A stretch of 35,404 nucleotides of DNA from UBA1402 sp964488495 (GTDB lineage Bacteria > Bacteroidota > Bacteroidia > Bacteroidales > UBA1402). Below the pieces are notes generated by a model, which was not told the DNA's origin, did not search any database, and saw only the letters and a program-made list of their open reading frames with translations. The translations under genes and the position numbers were made by a program. Where the stretch lies: assembly GCA_964488495.1 (NCBI GenBank), contig CAZAUQ010000022.1, positions 1 to 35,404 of the forward strand, written 5' to 3'. Numbering within the stretch: position 1 is the first letter of the stretch; every line of letters begins with the position of its first letter. Shown here one piece after another: positions 6,725-15,175 of this stretch.

Positions 6725-8518
6725 CTACATCCGTTCGGGTACCTCTATACCCAAAAGGTAGAGAGCTGTTTGTATGACCTTGGCGGTTTGTTCCGACAGG
6801 AGAATACGAAAATCCCTCAAAGCGGAATTTGTTTCGTACAAAACGGAATAGTCGTGGTAAAATTGGTTGTACTCTTTGGCCAGTTCGTATACATAATTGG
6901 CTATAATGGCCGGGCTGTAGGTAGTGCCGGCTTCTTTTACGGCAGCCGGAAATTCATACAGGTTTTTGATAAGGGATAATTCTTTGTCAGACAGTTGGCT
7001 GCTCAATTGTCCCTGCAGTTGTGCGCAATAACCCAGCTCTCCTGCTTTTCTCAACACCGAACGTATGCGGGCATAGGTATATTGAATGAACGGGCCGGTG
7101 TTCCCGTTGAAATCTATGGATTCTTTGGGGTTGAAGGTCATGTTTTTACGGGGATCAACCTTGAGAATGAAATATTTTAAGGCTCCCAGGCCCACAATAC
7201 GGACAATATCGGCGGCTTCCTCCGGGCTGCAGGAATCGAGCTTGCCCAGTTCTTCGGAAGTTTCGCGGGCGGTGGTGATCATTTCTTCGATCAGGTCGTC
7301 GGCATCAACTACCGTGCCTTCGCGTGACTTCATTTTGCCTTCGGGCAGTTCCACCATGCCATAGGAGAAATGCACCAAATCCTTGCCCCAGGCAAAACCC
7401 AGTCTGTCCAGCAAAATAGATAAAACCTTGAAATGATAATTTTGTTCATTCCCCACTACGTAGATCATTTTGTCGATGGGGTATTCTTCGAAGCGCAGGG
7501 CAGCCGTTCCTATGTCCTGAGTCATATAAACCGAGGTGCCGTCGGTGCGCAGCAACAGTTTCTGATCCAGTCCGTCGGAGCTGAGGTCGGCCCAGACTGA
7601 GCCGTCCTCGTTACGGTAAAAGACACCTTTATCGAGGCCTTCGAGCACTTTTGCTTTGCCCGAAAGATAGGTTTGCGATTCGTAATAGATTTTGTCGAAG
7701 TCCACGCCCAGTTTGACGTAGCTTTCTTCGAAGCCGCTGTATACCCAATTGTTCATGGTTTCCCACAGGCCGCGGATTTTAGGATCACCGGCTTCCCAGG
7801 CCCGCAACATTTCGCGGGCTTCCTGCATCAGTTGCGAAGCGTTTTCGGCTTCTTCGGGGCTCAGGCCTTGTTTTTGGAGCCCGGCCAGCTCTTGTTTGTA
7901 ATGTTTATCGAACAGCACGTAATAATCACCCACCAGGTGATCGCCTTTTTTACCGCTCGATTCCGGTGTTTCGCCCTGACCCCATTTTTGCCAGGCCAGC
8001 ATGGACTTGCAAATATGAATCCCTCTGTCGTTTACTATGTTGGTTTTCACTACCCGGCAGCCGTTAGCTGCAGCGATGCGGCTGAGGCTGTATCCCAGCA
8101 GGTTGTTGCGGATATGGCCCAGGTGCAGGGGTTTGTTGGTGTTGGGCGATGAATATTCTATCATCACCAGCGGAGCAGAGTCGCCGGCTTTGAGCATACC
8201 AAAATCAGCTTCTCCGGCCATATCCTGCAGGGCATTCAGCCAGTAGGCAGCAGAGATGCTTAGATTCAGAAAACCTTTGATTACATTATAACTGCTGAGC
8301 TCCGGAGTATGTTGCAGTAACCAGCTCCCGATTTCTTCTGCCGTTGCATCGGGCGATTTTTTGGCCGCTTTTACAAAAGGGAAGACGACCAGTGTCAGGT
8401 CTCCCTGAAATTCCTTTTTTGTTTTTTGCAACTGAAGCAGTGAATCGTCAACCTGCAATTGATATAAAGCCTGCAGGCATTGGCGGGTTTTATTCCCGAG
8501 TAGGGCGTAGATGTTCAT
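6725..8518 (-). CDS. argS: Arginyl-tRNA synthetase
   Basis: This class I synthetase charges tRNA-Arg. The 597-aa length is typical. The N-terminal additional domain (about residues 1-110) is followed by the signature EYSSPNTNKPLHLGH, with the HIGH motif as HLGH at 132-135. Further on are the family's degenerate KMSKS region (GKMKSREGT, near residue 393) and a C-terminal anticodon-binding domain ending in LLGIEVPERM. The start at 8518 sits 26 bp downstream of a clear promoter embedded in the HU gene terminator. The beta-CASP RNase and transporter genes follow closely on the same strand. Confidence 0.97.
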   Translation of the reverse strand: MNIYALLGNKTRQCLQALYQLQVDDSLLQLQKTKKEFQGDLTLVVFPFVKAAKKSPDATAEEIGSWLLQHTPELSSYNVIKGFLNLSISAAYWLNALQDMAGEADFGMLKAGDSAPLVMIEYSSPNTNKPLHLGHIRNNLLGYSLSRIAAANGCRVVKTNIVNDRGIHICKSMLAWQKWGQGETPESSGKKGDHLVGDYYVLFDKHYKQELAGLQKQGLSPEEAENASQLMQEAREMLRAWEAGDPKIRGLWETMNNWVYSGFEESYVKLGVDFDKIYYESQTYLSGKAKVLEGLDKGVFYRNEDGSVWADLSSDGLDQKLLLRTDGTSVYMTQDIGTAALRFEEYPIDKMIYVVGNEQNYHFKVLSILLDRLGFAWGKDLVHFSYGMVELPEGKMKSREGTVVDADDLIEEMITTARETSEELGKLDSCSPEEAADIVRIVGLGALKYFILKVDPRKNMTFNPKESIDFNGNTGPFIQYTYARIRSVLRKAGELGYCAQLQGQLSSQLSDKELSLIKNLYEFPAAVKEAGTTYSPAIIANYVYELAKEYNQFYHDYSVLYETNSALRDFRILLSEQTAKVIQTALYLLGIEVPERM

Positions 8519-8543
8519 TCTGATTGGGAAAGAAATTAAACTG

Positions 8544-8573
8544 CAAAATTAAAAAAACCGCCTGGAAATCCAA
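8544..8573 (-). promoter_or_regulatory. argS promoter (TTG-N19-TAnnTTTG)
   Basis: On the minus strand TTG (8573-8571) is followed after 19 bases by TAATTTTG (8551-8544), an exact match to the Bacteroidota -7 box at the consensus spacing. The -33 element lies in the loop of the HU terminator and the -7 box overlaps the end of its T-tract. Expected transcription start is about 8 to 12 bases downstream of the -7 box, roughly 15 bp before the argS ATG. Confidence 0.65.
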
Positions 8574-8585
8574 GCGGTTTTTTTT
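8551..8585 (-). terminator. Rho-independent terminator of the HU gene
   Basis: AAAAAAACCGC (8551-8561) pairs with GCGGTTTTTTT (8574-8584), and an inner TGG/CCA pairing extends the stem around an AAAT loop. The A-tract/T-tract symmetry makes it usable from either strand, but only the HU gene reads into it. Confidence 0.85.
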
Positions 8586-8604
8586 GTTTATAAGAAGCTT
8601 AGCT

Positions 8605-8874
8605 TCATACTTTAGCGGCCAAATCTGCACCGGCTTTGAATTTTACGACTTTTTTTGCGGGAATCTTGATGGGTTTCTTGGTGGCAGGGTTCACACCTGT
8701 GCGGGCAGCCTTTTTAACCACGGAGAAAGTTCCGAAACCAACCAAAGTCAGTTTTTCGCCTTTTGACAAGGTTTGTTCAACACTACCTAAGAATGCTTCC
8801 AAGGCTTTCTTTGCACTCACTTTGCTTAAGCCGGCTTTTTCGGCAATAGCACTGATAAGTTCTGTTTTGTTCAT
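8605..8874 (-). CDS. HU-family DNA-binding protein
   Basis: This 89-aa histone-like protein bends and compacts DNA as a dimer. The HU pattern is complete: MNKTELISAIAEKAGLSK, GEKLTLVGFGTF and the beta-arm segment RTGVNPATKKPIKIPAKK, ending in KFKAGADL. I chose the ATG at 8874 because all HU proteins begin here with MNKTELI; a start at 8931 would add 19 unrelated hydrophobic residues. It is a single-gene transcription unit closed by the terminator at 8551-8585. The 230-bp AT-rich region upstream (8875-9104) carries its promoter and that of the divergent rhomboid gene; no exact -7 box was seen for HU. Confidence 0.97.
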   Translation of the reverse strand: MNKTELISAIAEKAGLSKVSAKKALEAFLGSVEQTLSKGEKLTLVGFGTFSVVKKAARTGVNPATKKPIKIPAKKVVKFKAGADLAAKV

Positions 8875-9080
8875 GATAATTAGGATAATAAAAAGTTGAA
8901 AAATAAGGAGGGATCCAAAACTTGAACGCAAATAAAAATGAAAATTTTAAGTTTTGCAAATAAAACACGCAAAAATGCTGAATTCTTTAAAAAAAAACTT
9001 CTGAAACGCTTTTTTCCTCGGAATTTCGATGAATACAGCTGTTTGGCGAGGCAAAAATAAGCGGATTTTGGAAAAATCCT

Positions 9081-9088
9081 TACCTTTG
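9081..9088 (+). promoter_or_regulatory. -7 box for the rhomboid operon
   Basis: TACCTTTG is an exact TAnnTTTG match 16 bp before the rhomboid start codon, implying a very short leader. No convincing -33 element was found at the usual spacing. Confidence 0.4.
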
Positions 9089-9104
9089 TCCAAATATTTT
9101 TTTT

Positions 9105-9875
9105 ATGTCTGTATACACACCGAGAAATACTTTTTGGTCATCCATACCTCCGGTTACCAAAAATCTGATCATCATTAATTTTATACTGTGGCTGGCTGCT
9201 ACGATTTTTCCCGCTATACAGGACTTTTTGGGCATGCATTACTTTAAGTCTGAAAAATTCATCCTTTTTCAGCCCTTTACCTACATGTTTATGCACAGCA
9301 CCAGGGGACTGGGGCATGTTTTCTTTAATATGTTTGCTGTGTTTATGTTTGGACGTCTGCTGGAACAAGTATGGGGGCCGAAGCGTTTTTTATTATTTTA
9401 TCTGGTGACCGGTGTGGGTGCAGGTATCATTCAACAAATCACCTGGTACATCGATTTAGTTCCGTTCATGCAGGCGGTGGACAATTATGTGATAACTGGA
9501 GAAATTGGTGTTTTGGGAAAATATTGGAATATAGATCCTTCCATACCATATTCAGTTGAAACGATTCTGCGTTCCAGAGATGCTCTCCTTGATTCTATGG
9601 TGACAGTAGGGGCTTCGGGGGCTGTTTTCGGTATTTTGCTGGGTTTTGGTATATTGTTTCCCAACGCGCCTTTGTATATTATGTTCATTCCGGTTCCCAT
9701 CAAGGCTAAATATATGGTGATTGGCTACGGAGTGATTGAACTTTTTGCCGGAGTGGCCAATTTTAGCGGAGATAATGTGGCTCACTTTGCTCATCTCGGA
9801 GGAATGATCTTTGGATTTTTTATGATCCGCTTCTGGAAAAAAAAGGGTATAGGCCATGGCATCTTTATGGGATAA
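9105..9875 (+). CDS. Rhomboid-family intramembrane serine protease (first of a tandem pair)
   Basis: This 256-aa inner-membrane protein has six hydrophobic segments. The rhomboid catalytic dyad is visible: GASGAVFG with Ser171 and AHLGG with His230, plus HVFFNMF (H71, N75), the HxxxN oxyanion motif of the second transmembrane helix. A longer loop at about residues 115-165 separates TM3 from the catalytic helix. It heads a co-directional cluster with a second rhomboid gene, whose start overlaps this gene's end by 20 bp, then the EEP gene, priA and an outer-membrane protein gene. The substrate is unknown. Confidence 0.92.
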   Translation: MSVYTPRNTFWSSIPPVTKNLIIINFILWLAATIFPAIQDFLGMHYFKSEKFILFQPFTYMFMHSTRGLGHVFFNMFAVFMFGRLLEQVWGPKRFLLFYLVTGVGAGIIQQITWYIDLVPFMQAVDNYVITGEIGVLGKYWNIDPSIPYSVETILRSRDALLDSMVTVGASGAVFGILLGFGILFPNAPLYIMFIPVPIKAKYMVIGYGVIELFAGVANFSGDNVAHFAHLGGMIFGFFMIRFWKKKGIGHGIFMG

Positions 9876-10755
9876 TATTAAACAAAAATATCTACTGGGA
9901 AATATCGCTACAAAACTGATATTTATCAATGTAGGTGTGTTTTTATTCATCAAGCTTTTTGGGGTTTTCTGTCGCTTGTTTCAATTCGAAGGCAGCCAGC
10001 TCCTGATTTGGCTGCAACTCCCGGCCGCCTGGGAGCAGATGTTGCAAAAACCCTGGACTCTTTTGACCTATATGTTTGTGCATCTGGGTTTTTTCCACCT
10101 CTTTTTCAACATGATCTGGCTGTATGTGTTCGGTCAGTATTTTTTACGTTGGTTCAAAAGCCGTCAGCTTCTGATGGTTTATTTGCAGGGTGGCATAACG
10201 GGAGGTTTGTTTTATGTGATAGCCTACAATGTATTTCCCCTTTACAGCGCTTCGGTTGAATATACCGTGCTGATGGGAGCTTCTGCTTCGGTACTGGCTC
10301 TGACGCTGGCCGTTGCCTTTAACCGGCCCAACGAAAGCCTGATGCTTATGTTTATAGGCCAGGTTAAGCTAAAATGGCTGGCCATTGCCATGGTTGTAAT
10401 TGATATACTGAGCCTGGCCGGAGATAACGCCGGCGGTAGTCTGGCTCATTTGGGCGGAGCCTTGTTCGGTTTGCTTTTTGGATTTTTCTCGAGAGAAAAT
10501 CTGAGTCTGAGTATTTTTATCCCAAAAAATAAAAGTTTTCGCAGCTTTCAGGCCAAAGCCGGCGGAAAGGCCAAATACCATCGTCCCCGCTACGAAAAAG
10601 CCAACAGGGGCAGGCCCGAAAGCGATCAGGAATACCGGGATCGCAAAAAAAAGGAAGAAGATTACAGGGATGCCATCCTGGATAAAATAAAGCAATCGGG
10701 TTATGAAAGCCTGAGCGAAAAAGAAAAACAATTTTTATTTAAATCCGGACAATAA
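9856..10755 (+). CDS. Rhomboid-family intramembrane serine protease with basic cytoplasmic tail (second of pair)
   Basis: This 299-aa protein has six membrane segments over residues 20-210. The catalytic Ser143 lies in GASASVLA and His198 in AHLGG; HLFFNMI (H81, N85) is the oxyanion motif. The second glycine of the usual GASG is Ala here. Residues 215-299 form a charged, mostly basic tail ending in KIKQSGYESLSEKEKQFLF, a C-terminal segment common in Bacteroidota rhomboids. The 20-bp overlap with the first rhomboid gene implies coupled translation, so the two may work as a pair. Confidence 0.92.
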   Translation: MASLWDNIKQKYLLGNIATKLIFINVGVFLFIKLFGVFCRLFQFEGSQLLIWLQLPAAWEQMLQKPWTLLTYMFVHLGFFHLFFNMIWLYVFGQYFLRWFKSRQLLMVYLQGGITGGLFYVIAYNVFPLYSASVEYTVLMGASASVLALTLAVAFNRPNESLMLMFIGQVKLKWLAIAMVVIDILSLAGDNAGGSLAHLGGALFGLLFGFFSRENLSLSIFIPKNKSFRSFQAKAGGKAKYHRPRYEKANRGRPESDQEYRDRKKKEEDYRDAILDKIKQSGYESLSEKEKQFLFKSGQ

Positions 10756-10797
10756 TTAATAACGCCGGCCCGCCACCGCAGCCTTGAACATGATCCA

Positions 10798-11916
10798 ATG
10801 AAAAACGCTCCCCAAAGACCGAATGTATTTCGTGTATTAAGAGATTCAGTGTTGATTCTGCTGAATCTGGCAGCGGTGATTGTATTGTTGCTCAGTGCCA
10901 AGATGTCAGTTTTGAGTCCGGAACGTGCCGTGCTGAGTTCTTATCCGAATTATGCTTTTGTGCCTCTCCTTTTTGTTAACCTCTTTTTTGTATTGTATTG
11001 GGCCTTTCGCAAAAGTAGTTGGTTTTTAATGTCTTTGTTGACCCTCTTACTCTGTTTGCCGGAACAAAAGGCCTGGCTTCCGGTTAAACTGGTAAAAGAG
11101 CAAGCCGGTGGGGGGCGTGCCATTAAAGTGTTGACCTATAATACAATGCAGTTTTCCGGTTATCACACGCATAACAAGCAGGATCCCAATCCTGTGATCC
11201 GCTATTTACAGGAAAGCGAAGCCGACATTCTTTGCTTGCAGGAGGCCGGTTACAGCTTCGATAAGAAATTTCTTGAAAAAAACACCATAATAGCTGCCCT
11301 CAAAAACTATCCTTACCATAGTTTCGAAATCATTCAATCCACTAAGTACAAAACCGCCAATTTATGGGTCTTTTCTAAATATCCGATTCTGAAATCAGGC
11401 AAATTGTCGTACAAGAGTCAATCTAATGCTTCGCATTATTGCGATATCAAAATAGGGCAGGATACCTTGCGTTTTATTAATAATCACCTGGAATCAAACA
11501 AATTAACCAAAGAAGATAAGGCTCTGTACAAAATCATTGTAGAAAATCCCGACAGGGAAAACATTAGCCAGGTTGCCGAAAAACTGGGCCGAAAATTAGG
11601 CCAGGCAGCCAGACTGAGAGCTCCCCAGGCCGAAGCCGTCGCCGGTTTTATACGGGAAACTCCCTACAAACTGGTTGTTTGTGGCGATTTTAACGATATT
11701 CCGGCCTCTTATACTTATCGTTGCATCAAAAAAGGATTGCGCGACGCCTGGTCACAAAACGGCAGAGGCTTGGGTATCACCTTTCACGAAAAGTTTTATT
11801 TGTTCAGGATAGATTATATTCTGCATTCCCCGGAGCTGCATTCTTACGGAACCAAAGTGGATCATGTACATTATTCGGATCATTATCCGGTCTGGACCTA
11901 TCTGGAATTGCCATGA
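10798..11916 (+). CDS. Membrane-anchored endonuclease/exonuclease/phosphatase (EEP) family protein
   Basis: This is a 372-aa protein with three hydrophobic N-terminal helices (about residues 16-35, 50-69 and 74-88), then an EEP fold. Catalytic landmarks are Asn115 (LTYNTMQ), Glu149 (LCLQEAG), NNHLES, CGDFNDIP near residue 297, and the C-terminal FRIDYILHSP and YSDHYPVW. All metal and active-site residues of a DNase I-like phosphodiesterase appear present. The substrate could be a nucleic acid, phospholipid or sugar phosphate and cannot be told apart here. The stop overlaps the priA start (ATGA at 11913-11916), so the genes are cotranscribed. Confidence 0.85.
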   Translation: MKNAPQRPNVFRVLRDSVLILLNLAAVIVLLLSAKMSVLSPERAVLSSYPNYAFVPLLFVNLFFVLYWAFRKSSWFLMSLLTLLLCLPEQKAWLPVKLVKEQAGGGRAIKVLTYNTMQFSGYHTHNKQDPNPVIRYLQESEADILCLQEAGYSFDKKFLEKNTIIAALKNYPYHSFEIIQSTKYKTANLWVFSKYPILKSGKLSYKSQSNASHYCDIKIGQDTLRFINNHLESNKLTKEDKALYKIIVENPDRENISQVAEKLGRKLGQAARLRAPQAEAVAGFIRETPYKLVVCGDFNDIPASYTYRCIKKGLRDAWSQNGRGLGITFHEKFYLFRIDYILHSPELHSYGTKVDHVHYSDHYPVWTYLELP

Positions 11917-14270
11917 AAGCTCTGTATGCTGATGTGATCCTGCCTTTGGCTTTTGGATCGGGCCTGAGTTATTGTGTACCCGAATCCCTGGCCGAAAGTA
12001 TCCGGCCGGGTTGCAGGGTGAGAGTGCCCCTGGGGCAGCAAAAAATGTATACAGGCATTGTGAACCGGCTTTTTGATGTACCACCCACTGCCTTTAGCTT
12101 AAAAGAAATTGCGGGCCTCATAGACGAAGTGCCGGTGGTAAATGCCCGTCAACTTGAGTTTTGGCAATGGTTGTCTTCGTATTATCTGTGTACGCCCGGC
12201 GAAGTGATGAAAGCTGCATTGCCGGCAGGCCTTAAAGCACCCGGAGCCGCTAAAGCCAGGACCAGAAGCTTCTTATGCCTGCAGCCTTCGCTCAGGAATA
12301 ATCCTGAGGCGATAGAGCAAATCCTGGCCGCTCTGTCGAGAGCAAAAAAACAACAGGAAGGCCTCCGGATTTTTCTGCAGTTGTCTTCAGAGTCCTCTTC
12401 GGCTCAGAAATTGGCTTATGGTTCTGCCGGAATCTCCGGTTCCTCCGGAGGACTGCATTACGGTCCGGATTCCAACCCTGGCTTTGCCCGTGCTCTATGC
12501 AACGCTCCGGGCCTGTTCAAAGAGCAGCTTATAGAGACCGGTTTGAGTGCCGCTATATTAAAAGCCCTGATTCAAAAAAACATCCTGGAGGTTCACGAAA
12601 TAGAAACCCTGCCCGGCAATGAACCTGCAGATGTGGTAAAGGTGACGAAAAAACTCAGTCAGGAGCAGCAACAAGCTCTGGAGGCCATAAAGCAAGGCTG
12701 GGAGAGCGGCACCAATGTTTGCCTCTTGCACGGTGTGACCTCTTCGGGTAAAACCGAGATATACATTCATTTGATACAGGACTACCTGACGCAGGGCAAA
12801 CAAGTGCTCTATCTCTTGCCCGAAATTGCGCTCACCACTCAGCTTACCGCCCGCTTAAAAGAAGTGTTCGGCAATCGTCTGGGGGTGTATCATTCTGCCT
12901 GTACCGATACCGAAAGGACCAATCTTTGGAACAAACAACTCGGAGAAGAGTCCTATGATATCATTCTGGGAGTACGTTCCTCTGTTTTTTTACCTTTCAG
13001 AAACCTGGGACTGGTCATAGTTGACGAGGAGCACGAGAACAGTTATAAACAACAGGATCCGGCTCCCCGTTACAACGCGCGGAATGCAGCCATAGTGCTG
13101 GCTTCTCTGTACGGGGCCAGGACGGTGCTGGGAACGGCAACACCCAGCATCGAAAGTTATTACAATTGTCGTACGGGTAAATACAAATTGATTGAACTAT
13201 CGAGCAGATACATGGATTGGCAACTGCCCGAAGTCCTGGCAGTGAATACTGCCGAGTTGAAGCGCAAGAAAAAGATGAAATCTCTGCTTTCGCCTCCCCT
13301 GATAGAAAAAATGCAGGAAACACTCCAAGCCGGGCAGCAAATCATGCTTTTTCGCAACCGGCGAGCCTACGCTCCCATGCTGGAATGTGATGCCTGCGGC
13401 TGGGTGCCGCGTTGCAAGCGTTGCGATGTGAGCCTGGCCTTTTACAAGCAGGGTTCGGTATTGCGTTGTCATTATTGTGGCAGGGAATATAGCCGGCCGC
13501 GGGTTTGTCCCTCTTGTGGAAATACAGAGTTTGAACTCAGGGGTTACGGCACCGAAAAGGTAGAAGAAGAGGTCCGCAGCCTGTTCCCCTCGGTACGTAT
13601 AGCCCGTATGGATTCCGACAGCATGCACAATCGCGCTGCCTACGAAAAATTAATCAGCGATTTTGAGCACCACAGGGTAGATGTATTGATAGGTACCCAA
13701 ATGCTGACTAAAGGCCTGGATTTTGACGCTTTGCAGTTGGTGGGCATTCTCAACGCCGACTCTATGTTGAACTTCCCCGACTTCAGAGCCCACGAACATG
13801 CTTTTCAACTGATGACCCAGGTGAGCGGAAGGGCCGGAAGAAAAACAGGAAGAGGTAGTGTGATTATTCAGACTGCCGATCCTCAGCACCCTGTAATTCA
13901 ATACGTTTTGAAAAACGACTACAAAGCCTTTTTCCAAAAAGAATGCGAGGAACGTTCTGAATTTGCCTATCCGCCTTACAGCCGTCTCATCGAGATTATG
14001 TTCAGGCATCGGGATGAGAATTTACTCGGGCAGGCCTCCGGCTTTTTTGCCTCCCTTTTGCCTCAGGAAATGGAGGCTGCGGTTTTCGGGCCCCTGCCGG
14101 CTCTTGTGTCGCGGATAAAAGGGCTCTATCTGCAAAAGATCCTTCTTAAAATCGGGCCGGATATTTCGTTAAAAGCAGCCAAAGACTATCTTTGTCAGGC
14201 CAGAGATCGGTTTATGAAAGATAAAGTGTACCGTCAGGTACAGCTCTATTTCGATGTTGATCCTGTATAA
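11913..14270 (+). CDS. priA: Primosomal protein N' (replication restart helicase)
   Basis: This 785-aa superfamily 2 helicase reloads the replisome at stalled forks. I chose the ATG at 11913 because the protein then begins MKALYADVILPLAFGSGLSY, as PriA proteins do, and overlaps the EEP stop by ATGA; the frame stays open upstream only by chance. Walker A is GVTSSGKTE (about residues 273-281) and Walker B is VDEEHENSYKQQ (about 369). Eight cysteines in four CxxC pairs (about 491-540, CDACGWVPRC, CKRC, CHYC, CPSC) bind two zinc ions. The C-terminal helicase motif is GTQMLTKGLDFD. A Gly/Ser-rich stretch around residues 165-185 looks like an insertion in the linker before the helicase core. Confidence 0.96.
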   Translation: MKALYADVILPLAFGSGLSYCVPESLAESIRPGCRVRVPLGQQKMYTGIVNRLFDVPPTAFSLKEIAGLIDEVPVVNARQLEFWQWLSSYYLCTPGEVMKAALPAGLKAPGAAKARTRSFLCLQPSLRNNPEAIEQILAALSRAKKQQEGLRIFLQLSSESSSAQKLAYGSAGISGSSGGLHYGPDSNPGFARALCNAPGLFKEQLIETGLSAAILKALIQKNILEVHEIETLPGNEPADVVKVTKKLSQEQQQALEAIKQGWESGTNVCLLHGVTSSGKTEIYIHLIQDYLTQGKQVLYLLPEIALTTQLTARLKEVFGNRLGVYHSACTDTERTNLWNKQLGEESYDIILGVRSSVFLPFRNLGLVIVDEEHENSYKQQDPAPRYNARNAAIVLASLYGARTVLGTATPSIESYYNCRTGKYKLIELSSRYMDWQLPEVLAVNTAELKRKKKMKSLLSPPLIEKMQETLQAGQQIMLFRNRRAYAPMLECDACGWVPRCKRCDVSLAFYKQGSVLRCHYCGREYSRPRVCPSCGNTEFELRGYGTEKVEEEVRSLFPSVRIARMDSDSMHNRAAYEKLISDFEHHRVDVLIGTQMLTKGLDFDALQLVGILNADSMLNFPDFRAHEHAFQLMTQVSGRAGRKTGRGSVIIQTADPQHPVIQYVLKNDYKAFFQKECEERSEFAYPPYSRLIEIMFRHRDENLLGQASGFFASLLPQEMEAAVFGPLPALVSRIKGLYLQKILLKIGPDISLKAAKDYLCQARDRFMKDKVYRQVQLYFDVDPV

Positions 14271-14289
14271 GTATTTAATAATTAATAAA

Positions 14290-15169
14290 ATGAGGAGGTT
14301 TTCTTTTTGTCTGACGTTGGCTTTTTTGTTTTTGGGGAGTAGTCTGAGGGCTCAGGAAATCTTGTACGATCTGGAGGTGTTGTCTTATTTTGACAACCGT
14401 GAGTACAAGGTCGATTTTCAACGCCCGCAAACCATACTCGGCATGCGCATTGCTCCTGAACTCGGACTGGGAATGACTGATGAAAACAGGGGGAGTCACA
14501 AGCTGATGCTGGGCCTGAATTACATACAGCCTTTAGGCGCCGGCATCGAAGAAGCTTTAGTCCTGCCTACCGTTTATTACCGTTATGTGCACAACAGATT
14601 CAGAGTGAATCTTGGCTCCGTTCCCTTCAGTTATTTAACAGAGAGCCTGCCCGATTATCTGATGTATGATTCTTTGGCTTACGTGTATCCGAATATGCAG
14701 GGTGGACTGTTTCAATATGTGGCTCCGCGGGGCTATGTGGAATTTTTGTGCGATTGGCGCAGTGCCCAGAGTCTGGAACGTTACGAAGCCTTCAGGCTGA
14801 TTATGCAGGCCCGTTACCAACAAGGGNNNNNNNNNNNNNNNNNNNNNNNNNNNNNNNNNNNNNNNNNNNNNNNNNNNNNNNNNNNNNNNNNNNNNNNNNN
14901 NNNNNNNNNNNNNNNNNNNNNNNNNNCCCCTCTATCCTGTCAAAGGCAATCTGCTCAATCAGGGAGATCCTTTTTATCAGGCAGGATTTTACAACAGGAC
15001 GGATGCTTTTATTTACCTGATTTCGACCAAAAGGGCCAGTTGCTATTTGTCGTTCAATTTTCACTACACCAGACAGGGAGGTTTGAATCATCAGCAACAG
15101 TTGGTGTTGCGATTCAATCCCGGAAATATCCTGCCGATCGAAAAATCGATGTCGGTACTGGGTAAGTAA
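14290..15169 (+). CDS. Probable outer-membrane or periplasmic beta-rich protein of unknown function (interrupted by assembly gap)
   Basis: I do not recognise this family. I chose the ATG at 14290 because it begins a signal peptide (MRRFSFCLTLAFLFLGSSLRAQ). The mature part has alternating aromatic/polar strands typical of a small beta barrel (KLMLGLNYIQPLG, VLPTVYYRYVHNRFRVNLG). A 100-N gap at 14827-14926 interrupts it. The frame that continues straight across the Ns gives a poor, Gln/Ser-rich tail. The frame starting at 14927 gives a coherent continuation (GDPFYQAGFYNRTDAFIYL, ending VLRFNPGN...SVLGK) with a stop at 15167-15169. The true gap length is therefore a multiple of three, not 100. 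It lies 20 bp after priA and ends 6 bp from the convergent RNase H gene. Confidence 0.7.
14827..14926. other. Assembly gap (100 N)
   Basis: The placeholder gap lies inside the beta-rich protein gene. Coding sense on the two sides is in different frames relative to 100 bases, which shows the length is arbitrary. Confidence 0.95.
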
Positions 15170-15175
15170 GAGCTC

